This document shows positions 15,110 through 27,203 of a DNA stretch of 64,000 bases, piece after piece. A program made the translations under genes and the position numbers. The notes under the pieces were generated by a model. The model saw only the letters and a list, made by a program, of their open reading frames with translations. It did no database searches and had not been told where the DNA came from. The stretch spans positions 11,708,001 through 11,772,000 of the forward strand of contig CM020507.1 of the NCBI GenBank assembly GCA_009823395.1, in the 5' to 3' direction. Within the stretch, counting starts at the first letter, position 1. Each line of letters begins with the position of its first letter. The DNA is from Thamnaconus septentrionalis (taxonomy: Eukaryota; Chordata; Actinopteri; Tetraodontiformes; Monacanthidae).

Positions 15110-15420
15110 TGAGCTGTGCTCAGTGTTTGCTAGTTAATTCAGCAAAGCTGTTTTCATAGAACCTTTTGCAACATTCGCTCTAATTTGAAAAAGACTAAAA
15201 CCACCTCAAGCAAACGCACACACTTCATTGCAAATTAGAGGAATTGCTTCCAATTGTGCCATTTCCAATCATTTTGTTAATGCAACATTCTTCTTAACGT
15301 GCATTAAAAGGCTTTATGGAAATGCACTAATTGTGAAGCATCCTCATGAAACATGGACCCGCTCAGTAAAATATTCATAAAACCATTCATTTATAATAGA
15401 TATGTATTTTGACTGTTAGC
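15110..15420. promoter_or_regulatory. Candidate conserved non-coding element D
   Basis: About 300 bp of unique non-coding DNA packed with TTAATT, AAATTAG, CTAATT and ATTTCCAATCA-type motifs, with no simple repeat and no coding frame. Of the stretches in the first 27 kb it looks most like a deeply conserved vertebrate enhancer. The evidence is composition only. Confidence 0.25.
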
Positions 15421-17479
15421 AGGACCTTTTTAGACTGCAAAATAGGCTTACAGCCCTTTCTGCGTCTGTTTCGCCAAACAATTCCTGCCGTTTATTTGCT
15501 ACTGTTGATCTCACCCTAATGTGCTGTACACAGTAATTACGCCCATTTGTGTTAGCTTACATTAATAACAAGGTTTGACTCAAGGTGAGGTTTTACTTTT
15601 TGCATTAGAGAAGAATAAATATATCTTCTCCGCTCTACAGTTTCTCTTGACTTCACGCTTCACTGCGTGTTTACCCGCCATCATTAAAAGAAAAACATTG
15701 CTCTTGTCACGTCTAGAAATAGTCAAGCTCTAATTCTTTTATAGAACCAGTTCACATATAGATACTTTGATTCATGTTCCATATTTGACAGCAACAAATG
15801 TTTGTGTTTAAAGACGTCTCGCTAAAATCCCTTCTTGAAAAATAAATCTAAAAAATAGAAGAAGGAAAATAAAAGGCGAGAAAAAATAACCGACAAAACT
15901 CAGGAACAATGTTTGTGCAGGGAATAACCGATCCGACATGCACAGTGTGCAATATGTTCTGTCTCAACGCCTCGCGACTAAAAGAGGTAAGGTCTCTGAA
16001 TAACCTCGTGCTTTCACATGGTTCTGTTCACACCTCCCACACTTCCTCAATGAGGCTGTAAACATTAAACAGAGACAAATCACAATAAGAAGCGAATGAA
16101 GTGCCAAAGCCTGAATTGAAAGGAGTGGAGCTGGCAGTTTGTCCGTGGGCAGAGGGAGCTCTGCCTCTGTGGACCATTTATCCACGGCTCACTGTTTAAA
16201 AGACTTTCAGCTCTGCCCTCAAGCCTTTCAACTTGTAAATTCAGGCCGTGCCCACACCGATGAGGATTCTTGGCAAAATGTAAAGCAGCGTAGCGCAAAA
16301 TGCCGCCTCCGAAAAAGCATGTTGTTTACGCTAACACATGAAATAACATTTTATTCTCTGCACCGGGACGGTGACACGCAGCCACAGCCATGTCTAGCAA
16401 GGAGTGTTCTTTCAGTCCCAGACTTTTTCCGTAATTACATTTTTAGTAATTAGTTTTAAGTAATTGTCATTGCACATGTATAGGCAGGGTGCATTGCGAA
16501 ACAATTGCTTCATGTTGACTGACTTCTCATCTCAGCTACACAGTTGATTTCAGTCGATGTGTGCTGAGATTTCAACATCGACTCGCCTGTTACTGATCAA
16601 CAAGAGCTGCAACGGTTATTTTTGGAGCACCTCAATTCATCGTTCTGGTGAGTTACTGATGATTATGACGAAGACTATTGAATATTGTGCTTCTTTCTAT
16701 AAATTGTTCTGTGTGTATGAATGATTTTCTAAAATGTCAAAGCCCTCTACAGTTTTCACAGACATCTTGGGAGATTTCCATTGTTCTTCCTTTTTTTTAT
16801 GTTTGCACATTTAAACAGTGACCTATTCAGAACCCCACATTCCTAACTGGCTCTATGATGAATAGAATAATAGGCACTCTTAGGCATATTTGAATAAGAT
16901 GGCCTCCAAAAGTAAATTTTTTATCTCCCTTTTGTATTGTCCAGTTTTTTTATTTAATCTTATGTCAAGAAAACCAAGATGTTTGGTTTTCTGGTGTGGC
17001 CAAAATTATTTGGTTTCTAGTCCTCAAAACAGATGGAGAGACAGAACACAAACATTACTGAAACATACTATATATATGAATTAATGCATCATTGTCCACA
17101 TGAGACTTCCACTGGCCAAAATTCTTTACAACTGTTCCCAGGTTTGAATGTAAGGTGAGCATATATAGCATAAACCAGCGTAGAAGAAAGTTACACAAGG
17201 AGGTTGGATGTTAATGACCTTTTCTTAAAAAAACAAAAACTTTGCTTTCTTTTGATCACACTTTGAGCTAAAGGGAGACCTATAGGAACCTATGAAATCC
17301 AATTAAAGGTTTCACCAACACACGCACAGAAACTTGTTTACTGATCAACAATGTATCCAGAATTTTCTAAAGTACATCCCATGGTCTATTTTTTAAAGCC
17401 ATACATAAATAAATCTGCAAGAGTTGGAGAGCCACTACATCAGAAAGCCAAAGAGAAATGAGAGACTCAACAGCTACGG

Positions 17480-17890
17480 AGCCAAGATAAACAAGCCGAG
17501 GAGGAACACGAGCTGAGCGAGTGCGAGCCGTAGCCAGATGATGATTATGCTTGTGGCTGTTGGTAACCTGCCGGCTGATGCGGAGGAAGAGTGAAGGTGC
17601 CGTGTCACCGCTAGTGCTCGTGACGCTCGGGCGGCGGAATAATGGCGCATGACGCTGCCTCTCGTGGCGATTGCCGCTCCGCCGCGCTGGCGGCCGTCAT
17701 TGTTCCCCCGTTTTACACGTTGAGCTCCTCAAATCTGCTTACGACACAACGCCAATCGCGAGCGAGGCATCTGAAAAAGCTGTGTCGAACATTAATCTGC
17801 TAAATGTGCGCGGGGCGGCTCAGGCGCCAGGCGAAGTCGGCCAACATCTTGTCGCGCGAGTCCCAACTATGCGTCGCCGATGCCAGCTTC
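17480..17890. other. CpG-rich block in the gene desert
   Basis: This segment is clearly richer in CpG dinucleotides than its AT-rich flanks, with many CGCC, GCGC and GAGCGAG words, like an unmethylated CpG island. No exon, TATA box or recognised first exon was found. It may be an orphan CpG island or an enhancer. Confidence 0.35.
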
Positions 17891-18179
17891 TGGGATAAGT
17901 GGCACTCAACCCCTGTAGCCAGGGCCTCCACGTTGAAACAGTATGCATTTTAATGTATTAGTTTGGCACAAGTTTGGAGTGGGGGGTCACGGCCAACCGA
18001 GCAGTGTGTGTGTGGGCTTGAATCCGTGCGTGTGCGTGCATGCATGCGCGCGCAAGAACGCTTCAAGAAGACGAGTAACGGCCTCTTTTCAAAAATGTAA
18101 GACCCGTTTCTTCTCCACGACCTGGCCAGCCCATTGCCACGGCAGCCGGCCTGTGGCCCCGTGGTATGTAGACACTGTC

Positions 18180-18236
18180 GCTCTCTCTCTCTCACAGACA
18201 CACACACACACACACACAGACACACACACACACACA
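18180..18236. repeat. Compound (CT)n-(CA)n microsatellite
   Basis: A CT run followed by CA runs interrupted by two GA dinucleotides. Confidence 0.95.
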
Positions 18237-19883
18237 AGAGCCAGAGAGAGACGGAGGTGCCCGGCTGAAATGTGCACGCTGGAAGGAGAAAACAGGGGAG
18301 CAATCGCGGCTGCACCTCCAATGAAGCGGCAACATTTCACCGACAGCACAAAGCCGGACATAAATACGGCGCAATCCCTCAAACGCACCTTTGTTGGGGA
18401 ATGGACAAAGATGCACTATTTCGAAGAAACGCGGTGCAAGTCAGGCCACGCTCGGAGAGTCCGTCCGCTGAGGGGAGTCGACCTTGATGAAGTCAGGTGC
18501 GCTCTCTAAATTTTTGGGATGTTTCGTCGTTAATACGTCTGCTTTTACACAGTGATCACATAAGCATTGATTAAAAGTTTAAAAAACAATCACAGCTACA
18601 ATCTCAGGGTCATTAAAATTTATGTGGCCTGCTATCAGTGCTGTAACTGAACGCATCATGTGAGCACACCAAGGACGGTGTCCTCTGTGTAGTTTTTTTA
18701 AGGTCAAACCGAGTAAGAAAAAAAACAGGAAGAAAACTGAGCACACCGGGAAAAAAAAAAAAAAGATGACTGACTTCACCCCTTTGAACAGAGCCGTTAC
18801 AAAGCAGCCGAACATGAAAGAGGCCAGGTACTGCACAGAGAGACTGGTGACAATTTGTTGATAAAGGCAGGGGGGGAAGCACTATATGCCCTATCATTGT
18901 ATGTCAGGTGACAACAGCAACCAGGCTTCGACCCACTAATTACAATTATTACTTCAAGGAAGAGAAGAGGCCCGCAGCTCATATCTGTCATTGCCATGAA
19001 TTATATCCTCACCCAGCATGGTGCAGGCACACAAAAGACAGCTACATGAAAGGACGCATGGTTTAAAAAAAAAAGAAAACGGAAATAATTCTGTATTTAA
19101 AAAAAAAAGTGTCAAGACCTTTTTTAAATAAAACTGTGCTGTTGAATTTGAAAAAAATATTTGGCACGCTAATGAAAAGCAAGCTTTTTCTACCTCATGC
19201 GTGCCGATTAGTCGACTTTCACTGGACTGAATGGATGTGATTTGGCTCGGTGCCTCCGCAATCAGCGGGTCTTGTTTGAAATTAAATAGATTTCTCACCC
19301 TGGCGCGGTTCAGCCAAGAGGCAGAGCCGAGCACATGTGCGGCTGAAAAAAAAAAATCTGCCTTGAGCACTCTTGCGGGATCGCGGCGCCATTACCAGGG
19401 GATTAATGATTATTTCACAAACTGGGTGCGAGGGACAAAACAGACTGACTGACGGGAGTATATTAAGAAGCGGGAGATGTGTAGCAACGGTGATAAACTG
19501 TTTTTTTTGCTCAACCCAGTGCCCCAGGAATTATCTTAATTATATGGTCACATGGGTCGAGAGAGACGGCAGCTGGGGGAGACGTGAGAATAGGTATGCG
19601 GCGGGCTGACGGTGGGCTGACGGTGTCCAGCGCTGGAGAACCAAGAAAACTTTTGCGGACGTCCTGTCACGGCGAGCCACAATCAAACTTAACTTAAATC
19701 CTCTGGGGGCCATTTAAGGCACGTAAGAGCTTAGAGACGGACTGGGAGAGGAAAACAGGCGTGAGCGCTCAGGACGGAGAGGGGAAGGAGGAGATATAGT
19801 GGGTCACACAAGAGAAGAGAGAGAATCAATGGGTACCCCTGCAGCAAATAAAAAGCCATGACATCATCGCATGGCAAGGAGCG

Positions 19884-19911
19884 AGGAGGAGGAGGAGGAG
19901 GAGGGAGAGAG
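19884..19911. repeat. (GGA)n purine tract
   Basis: About seven GGA units inside a longer purine-rich stretch that continues to about 20,170. Confidence 0.85.
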
Positions 19912-20569
19912 GTTTGGGGCGGGTGAGTACCCCCCAGTCACCCATTCTGCCTCCCGGGGCCCATCCTCTGGAATGGATAAGAGGCGAATAATGCGTTCCC
20001 AGTGAATGGGATCCCGAAATCCCACAGGAGAGAAAAACAAATCACCAGTGGGAGAGGAAGGAGGAAAAAGAACGGGTGAGGGTGGCGGGGTTGGTGGGGC
20101 GACACGAGGGAGAGATGGAGAGGAAGATGGAAAGAAAAGAGAGATCCCGGAAAAAGAAACGGGCAACAAAGCAACAAAGCATCTCGGCTGCATGTAGAGC
20201 AAGGCAAGTGGACACGGAGACAAAGTGGCCCTTGTCCGTCCGGGCTGGTGGGCGGCTCCGCATGAAAAGCTTTACGTTTACATCCTCCCAATTTATTGAT
20301 CGGGCCGCGTAATCCTGACGACGGCCGGGGACGTGACGGATCCAGCCGAGGTGGGAGCTCACGGCGAGTCGAAACGTGACGTTCAAGGCTGCGTTCAGAC
20401 TGCAGGCGAATCTGATTCCAATCAGATTCCTTCTCAAATCTGATTTTTAGGAAGCAAGTGTCCAAATGGGATCTGGCTCTGTTCAGACTGGGCCACATTG
20501 TTGACCCATCAGACAGGTTGCTGTAGCAATGACGTCGGAGTGGAGGCGTCGTCCAGCGCGTGTAGTGTG

Positions 20570-20577
20570 TGACGTCA
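20570..20577. promoter_or_regulatory. Perfect cAMP response element inside the MITE
   Basis: The palindrome TGACGTCA is the consensus CREB/ATF site. A second identical copy lies at 20,793-20,800 in the same element. Function is unknown. Confidence 0.4.
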
Positions 20578-20792
20578 TATAATTGCGACAGCGGCACTTG
20601 TTGCAATACAAGGCCTGGAGCTTGGCTTGAATGGAGCTACGGTATCTCCCCACACACTGGTGAGCCAATGACTTTCCTCCTCTGTCCAGGGACTGCTGTT
20701 TTCTACTTCTTCTGTCTGCTCCATTACGTTACAGCGCCGCACCTGGAATGGCGCCCTCTGCTCTGGCACATTGGCTCTTGCGTCGCCCAGAG

Positions 20793-20800
20793 TGACGTCA
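20793..20800. promoter_or_regulatory. Second cAMP response element inside the MITE
   Basis: A second TGACGTCA octamer, about 220 bp from the first and within the same inverted-repeat element. Confidence 0.4.
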
Positions 20801-23800
20801 CGGACAGTCAAAACCCATCAGTGTGTTTGGAGCTGTTCAGACTGAGACGCATCTGTCCAAACTACCTCCCGAAGATAGTTTCAATTCATTTTGCAAAAAT
20901 CGGATTTAATTTTTTCTTGTGACTGTTCAGACTACAAAAGAGCCATCTGGTTTCAATCTGGATGGGCTAAAAATCGGATTTTGGCTGGCAGTCTGAACGT
21001 GGCCTAATTGCGTTCCTCATTATGGGGAGTTTAACGAATAAAGCAGCAACCTTCGCTGGGAGGCCTTCGCATGCGAGTGCGTGTGCACCCTCCCCCCTAA
21101 AAACATAGAGCTTCCGCTCCTCCGTCATTACGGCGTCGGGTGCAGTAAGCCGGAACAGAGAAAATAAATTAGAATCACAAGAAGAAAAGTCTTTCATGTC
21201 TGATGCTTTGATAACAAAAAAAAAAAAACACAAGCAGGTTCTCCGCAAACTAGGATTAGTTGGCTCGCTTTCAGGGAAGCAGCTGGGGACAACTTGACAC
21301 AAAAATTTCAAACAACAAAATATGGGCTCATGAATAAGTTCCAAAGGAAAAAAAGAGGGGAATAGGGGAGAATTGCGTCATGGTGTTTAAGGAGAAGGTT
21401 GGTGGCAGGAGACGGGGGGGTCTGTGTGCGTCAAACATGTGAAAACTTCAAAAGTTTCCTTGCAACATGTCAAGATTCTGACAAATCAAACGCACTGTGT
21501 GTGAACGAGCGCAACTAGCAGCCGGGCTTCTCGTACACACAATCTCCCCGGTGAGAAGGATTCAGCCGGCGCTGTCATTTAAACACGGTTCAGACTCAAC
21601 CGCCTTCCAGAAAGAATGGCATGCTTTCGTCTCATGTGTATCTCCAAAGGAAGTTGTTTTTTTCATAAGATACATGAGTCAATGAGATGCGGAGCTCTGA
21701 TAATTACAGTCTATTGAGGAAAATAAAGAGCGTGACGGGAGGCCTACAGAGCAAGCCTTCGAGGTGCCGGCCTTACCTGCGAGTGTGTATTACAGAGTGA
21801 AACTGAAAAGCCACACAAAAGAAACACAGTTTTCATTGACAGAACTTCACTGTTAGACTTTTGGCATCGAGCAGAAATACACTGCTGACCAATACGATAC
21901 TGACAGATCAACGCAGGTGTTTGTTGATATATTATACTAATAAAACATAGGTCCCGCTCTAAGAAAAGAGTTCGGAACCACTAGAAACGCTGTGTCACAC
22001 TAAATGGAACCTAACCCAGTTCATTTCATTACTGCCATCCTGAATCATGACTAGCAGGTTTCTGTCATTATACTTATTCATTCTTCAAGACACTGTCCGT
22101 ACGATTGGAGTGGAGGACGGTTACCCAGCCCTGGGAAAAGACCTGGATTCGCATCCTTCCAATGTGAGACTGTTTTTTCTGCTTCAACCTCAATCAAGAC
22201 GGAATACACATCAAAGCTGGACAATGAAAGTGATCTTGCAGAGCGGCAACTCATAACCGATTTGAGGAAATCTGGCCCCAGGCATTGAAAAATGTGGAGA
22301 GGAAAGGTTGTGCTGGTTCATTTTGAGAGACATTTTGCTCTGAAGAAGAAATTTGGAAGAAACCATCTTTATTTGTTTTGCCATTAAGAAGCTGTGGTTC
22401 ATATTTAACTACCAATATAAATAAAGTATCATATCTACCAACTTTTCTAACAATAATTTGTGTCTGTAGTCTGTCAGGAAAGTCCATCCTTGCTCCATTT
22501 TGTTCTAAAGCATGTGTTGAAGCATACGTGATGTCACAAAGGGAGTTAGTGGCGATGCCTGGTAGCTGTATTGTTTTTGTCCCCTTCCAAACATGTGGAA
22601 GTTCCAACAAATCATCAATCAGTTTTAGCAGGCGGCTAAAACCTTGCCTTTTTTGTGGGAGGCTGTAAACAGAGGGCTAAATCTGCAGTCGATCTAGAAA
22701 TATAGTGAGTACTTTGCACAACTAATCATGCAAGACAGCTCCAGATGAGTCCAAGATAATAAAAAAAAAACATCTGTGCAATGCGAGACCTTTATTCAGA
22801 AGGTGTGAAATAAATTGCCATGAGGTCCGAAAGCACAAGATGTAGACAGCGCGCCGAGGTGGGCGGGCTCTACATTTGTCTTCAAAAGGTTGGCTCTGCA
22901 GAAAAAGTTTGTGAATTACAACTGATGCTGGCATTTGAAAAATACACGGTAAAGTCTGAGGCGGCGCTCAGGAGTAACATTAGCTCACTTGCTCGTTCCC
23001 TGCGCTGCCCGGCCTGACGTGTGCACGATAAATATTGAAATGGTCGAGGGGGCCGCCTCGCGAGTGGAGGCTCTGTATTATAAATGTCACGCTACGCTTG
23101 GTCAGCAGAGCGGTGGCACTTTCTAATGTCAGAGGATGGAGACACCAGAGAGTTTTCCCTCGACCGAGGGGAGATCTCAACTTTCAGACCCAGCCAGGCA
23201 ACACCGCCGTGTCTGCTTGGATCTTTATGAATAAAAAAGACGGGTGGAAAACGGAGCTAAAATCGTAGCTCCAAGCAGCAGGGGACCAGATGGAGAACGA
23301 TAGACTTTCTAGCACACTTCTTGAGTGCTTTGTGCTTTTCACAAGAAACCTGTGAGGATGAGACTTGATTTAACAATGGAGGAATTCCTTGTTTTAGACA
23401 GTTACTTTGCAAAATTTGGAACTATGGAACCCATTGATTATACTTTCTAGTGCACACGGCCATCTTTGAGTTTGATGGATTCTACCTGGTGGAAATCTGC
23501 TGTAACCAAGCCCTGAAGAAATAAAAGAGAAAGACCAAAGCATATCTCCATACTGCCTGTGGGGTGTCAGATGGTATCTGGAATAGTCAGTCGTCCAATT
23601 GCGCATTAGAAAATGTCACCATAGCCTCTAAAAGATTGAAGCGAGTAGTAAAGGGATGAAATTTCAATTTAGAGTGAACTTTACCTTTAACTTCCTTCTA
23701 GTATAAAAATATATATTAAGCTTATCACAGTGGATTTTTAGGTGACTTTAACATATTAGAAAGGATGGAAGAACCCTGCAGAAGACAGAACAAAGGTTAC

Positions 23801-26800
23801 TCTCCTTTCAAGAACGTTCTGGAAAGATACGCGTGTCTTACATCATAACACATTCTGTATGCCACGGCGCAAACCTCTCCACCTTTCCGCCCAAAGATTT
23901 GTTTATGCCAGGCTGCAGGTTTTCTTTATTTTATGTATTTTTTTCAAATGCAAAGTTGTTTTGCAGCAGCTGCTTTAAGTACAGCTAAAAATACAGCATC
24001 CACTCATTAAAAACCTCCTATTCGCTGCCTGCCATACTCTATACTTGCAGCTGTGTACTGCACAAATTAATGATGCAACCAGTTGTATCACTGGTGCTCA
24101 GCTTATGAACGTGTGGCCAACCATTTGGAATGTGCATTAATCATATACATGTAATGTTTTGTTTATACAGCTTCTCTATTTTTCACATCGACCTATTTGT
24201 CTCTTGTGGGCCTCTCTCTTACAACACAGAAGGTGAAACAATTTAAGTGATATTTTTAATCAATGCAATTTCAACGACATAATCCTTCAAACGCACAATG
24301 AAATCACTGGGTGAATACTTTAACTGAAACTCTAAATAGAGGAAGAAAAATTCCACACCAACAGAAATACTCTTCTAGCCTTGCACCTGCGGCATCTGCA
24401 AAGACTTGTAAGAATATTCACTTTTAAAAGAACATGCATGAAGAGAACACTTCAAAAGTAAAAAAGGGAAAAAATGTTGGCGATTGGTTGTGCTGATTTT
24501 GTTTCACTTAACCTTAAGACAAAGCAGGCAAAAAGTAGGAGGAACACTATGCGGCTCACCATGTTTTCTTTTTTTTCGAGGTCCAAGCAGTCTGGATGAG
24601 ACTGAAATCTGGTAACAGATGGACCACAAGCATGGCAGAAGTCAAAAATCCTAGAGACCTGCACAGTAAAGTCACGTACAGCCACAACTCCCCTTCAAGT
24701 TCCATCTTTGTTGTCACCTCCCAATCCTTTCCTTCCTCCTCTCCAGCTGCCATCATTCAATTGTTTCCCCCTAAACTGTTCGTCCTTCCTCTCACCTTCC
24801 TCTGCATATTCTTCTTCCTCCTTCAATCCCTGCTCAGATCCTCTTTCCTTCCACACTTTTTTTTAAGTTCTGACAGAAGATCACTTAAATCTTTTTTTTT
24901 TTCTGTTTCAGCTGCGCTTCTGAATGGCAAACAAAGCGTCCAACAGGTGCTTGTTGGTGCACTGAGACAAGCCATTTGCATGCACTCTTCAGAAATATCA
25001 ATGTTGAAGAATCAAAGGTTGGTGCAAGGACATTTACTGAGGTGAAGATGTATTGCATTTCTTTTCCTAGAGACTTCTCGTATATAAAACAACAAGTTTC
25101 CCCTGCATCCGATACAAATTCAATTGAGGGAAATAACACCTCCGGCAAGCAAAGTACCACGCTCACAGCTGCACGGAAGCAGAAGCAGCGAGCAATAATT
25201 TCAATATTTTTCTGCCAGTTTCACTCTGGAGAGCTGAGAGGGAAATTAAATGAAAAAGTACATTTTCTAATGGATAGAGGGTCCACTCCTCCACCCGCCC
25301 CGCCCCTCCCTTCCTCTGAGAACCTGGAGCAGACACACAGTGATTGGTGTGGTGTTTGGCCTAGTCAAGTTTGCTGGCAGTCCACCTATTAACGCAGAGA
25401 GCCTGTCACAGGAGGGACTCCGACTACAGACTGGGATCCAAAAATCAATAACGCAGAGGCGGCCACTCTTAGCGTCTCTTATCCATCTATTTTATTCATA
25501 TTTTTTATCACCGTGCTCTTGATCATTTAAATTTCTCACTTTATATTCTTCAATTGCTTCTATTTGCATCTGAGATAATAGTTTTTGTGAGGGTTTTTTT
25601 TTTCACCGCACATGGAGCGGAATTGTTTCCCTTCGCAACCGGTTTACTTTCCAGTCATTCCAGTATTTTGTAAATTTCCAGAGGTTTGGCCGACAGCGTT
25701 TTCTTTGGTTGGCTTGTAAGAATATACAGCAACTACAAAAATTATATATACACTGAAGGTGCCGAATTACAAAGTTAAAAAAAAAAGGTAACCATATCAG
25801 TGACAGATGCTTTACAGAACCAAATGCTTTTAAACCTGTGGGACAACAGTGCCCCCTGCAGTTCAAAAGGAAAGTGCACTTTACTAACTATTAAATGAGG
25901 CTAAAGCCTCTACACTTTTAACCCCCTTTGTTTTTAGCCCCTCAGCTATCTCCTTCCACAAGAGGAACCGCTTAAAAGGATTTAAATAAATTAATCCCTT
26001 TCTTCCCCAGCCTTGGGAAAACTAAATGTTCTGAAACAAGACAAATTTCCTACTTCTGTTACACTCACAAGGATATAGCAAAACATGTATTTTCTGCAGC
26101 TCGCGTCCACAGGCCAAATTAAGATCGCAGAAATTTGAATATGTCAGGCTTAAGTCCATGTTCAAGCTGAGCCGGCATTCTCCAAGGACTGAATACAAAG
26201 CAGCGTGCTAGAAAAGACACTTGACTAGTCAGCTGAAACAGCACTGGCGAGGTTCAGGGAATAATCAGTCCTACCATTTCTAGGCAAAAAAAAACAAACA
26301 AAAAACGTTTGAAACAAGCTGTGATGAATAGCCCCAAGGCCATAACTTTAAGTTTTTGAATTTGTGCCAGAAAAATTAAATCCTGTGATAGCCGTACTCC
26401 CAGTGGAGGGAAAGAAATGCACAAAGAGGAGGTCAAAACATTTTGACTGAGGGCTGTTAACAATGAATGAATCATTAATTAGCAGGCTTGCTAAATATTT
26501 ATAAATCCAAGTAAATAGCAAAAAAAACATTTCAAGCTTCACAAACTCACACACTTATGGAAGACAGTTAATATGCATTCATTAAAAGGGACCTCATCAA
26601 AGAAAGACATCTAATAAAACTGCACAAACAAGCTTGGTTGTCAGAATATGGTGGCCAGAAATGAAACAGTTCACCGCTACTTCCAACTGTGTGCAATTGC
26701 AGCTACAGTGTCATCCTCCGAAGAGAACAAGAGACCCTGGAGGTTTGAGATAACAAGCTCCCTGATCTCTGGTCTTCACACTACAGTTACTCTCCAGCCA

Positions 26801-27056
26801 GATGTACACCTACCTCTGGGTCCCGACAGACACCAGTGGGATTACCATGTATTAGCACTGACAGAGGAACACTCTTGAAAGTTGTTTCTCATTTGGCGCA
26901 AACACACGACTTTGGTGACAGTAAACAATGGCAGCGGTAGCAGTTGCCTTGCATGTTGTCAAAGGAGGAACAAACATTTCATGAAGCAGAGCAAAAAAAC
27001 ATCAGCATGAGTCTCAGCATTGCATGTGAGAGTGTGTGTTGTGTGTGTGGCCACAC

Positions 27057-27172
27057 CTCAGAGTCCTCACTGCGGAGCCCCAGTTGGAGAACAGCACTGG
27101 GAGACTTCAGCTTGGCTTGGCTCGACTGGGCCATCTGCAGGTTTAATTGCCAGTCCACATACTCCAGCTGCC

Positions 27173-27203
<31 letters not shown>

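Larger units (their letters stand above)
20387..21004. mobile_element. Non-autonomous inverted-repeat DNA element (MITE-like)
   Basis: The ends are imperfect inverted repeats. The left end begins GGCTGCGTTCAGACTG; the reverse complement of the right end begins GGCCACGTTCAGACTG. Farther in, both arms carry an AAATC(T/C)GATTTTTAG word, which extends the pairing. The 618-bp body has no transposase-like frame, so it would depend on an element elsewhere in the genome. A target-site duplication was not clear, so the exact ends and superfamily (hAT or another) are uncertain. The body carries two perfect TGACGTCA palindromes, at 20,570 and 20,793. Confidence 0.7.
1..27056. other. Gene-free 27 kb, probably last intron of COMMD10
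   Basis: No reading frame here resembles a known protein, and no exon with good splice sites and family similarity was found on either strand. The longest open frames are low complexity or cross microsatellites. COMMD10 exon 5 ends at 27,057 (reading leftward) with a good donor, and about 32-36 C-terminal codons of that family remain unaccounted for. The simplest reading is that this stretch is the final intron, with the last exon beyond position 1. The sequence is mostly unique, with AT-rich and CpG-rich blocks alternating. It contains microsatellites, one inverted-repeat element and several stretches rich in TAAT homeodomain cores that may be conserved regulatory DNA. The intron assignment is inference; a small last exon could have been missed. 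Confidence 0.5.

Noticed and set aside
17943..18509. 188-residue plus-strand frame
   Set aside because: It crosses the CT/CA microsatellite and shows no conserved motif.
19938..20606. 222-residue minus-strand frame
   Set aside because: It crosses a purine tract and the MITE end and has no family similarity or splice support.
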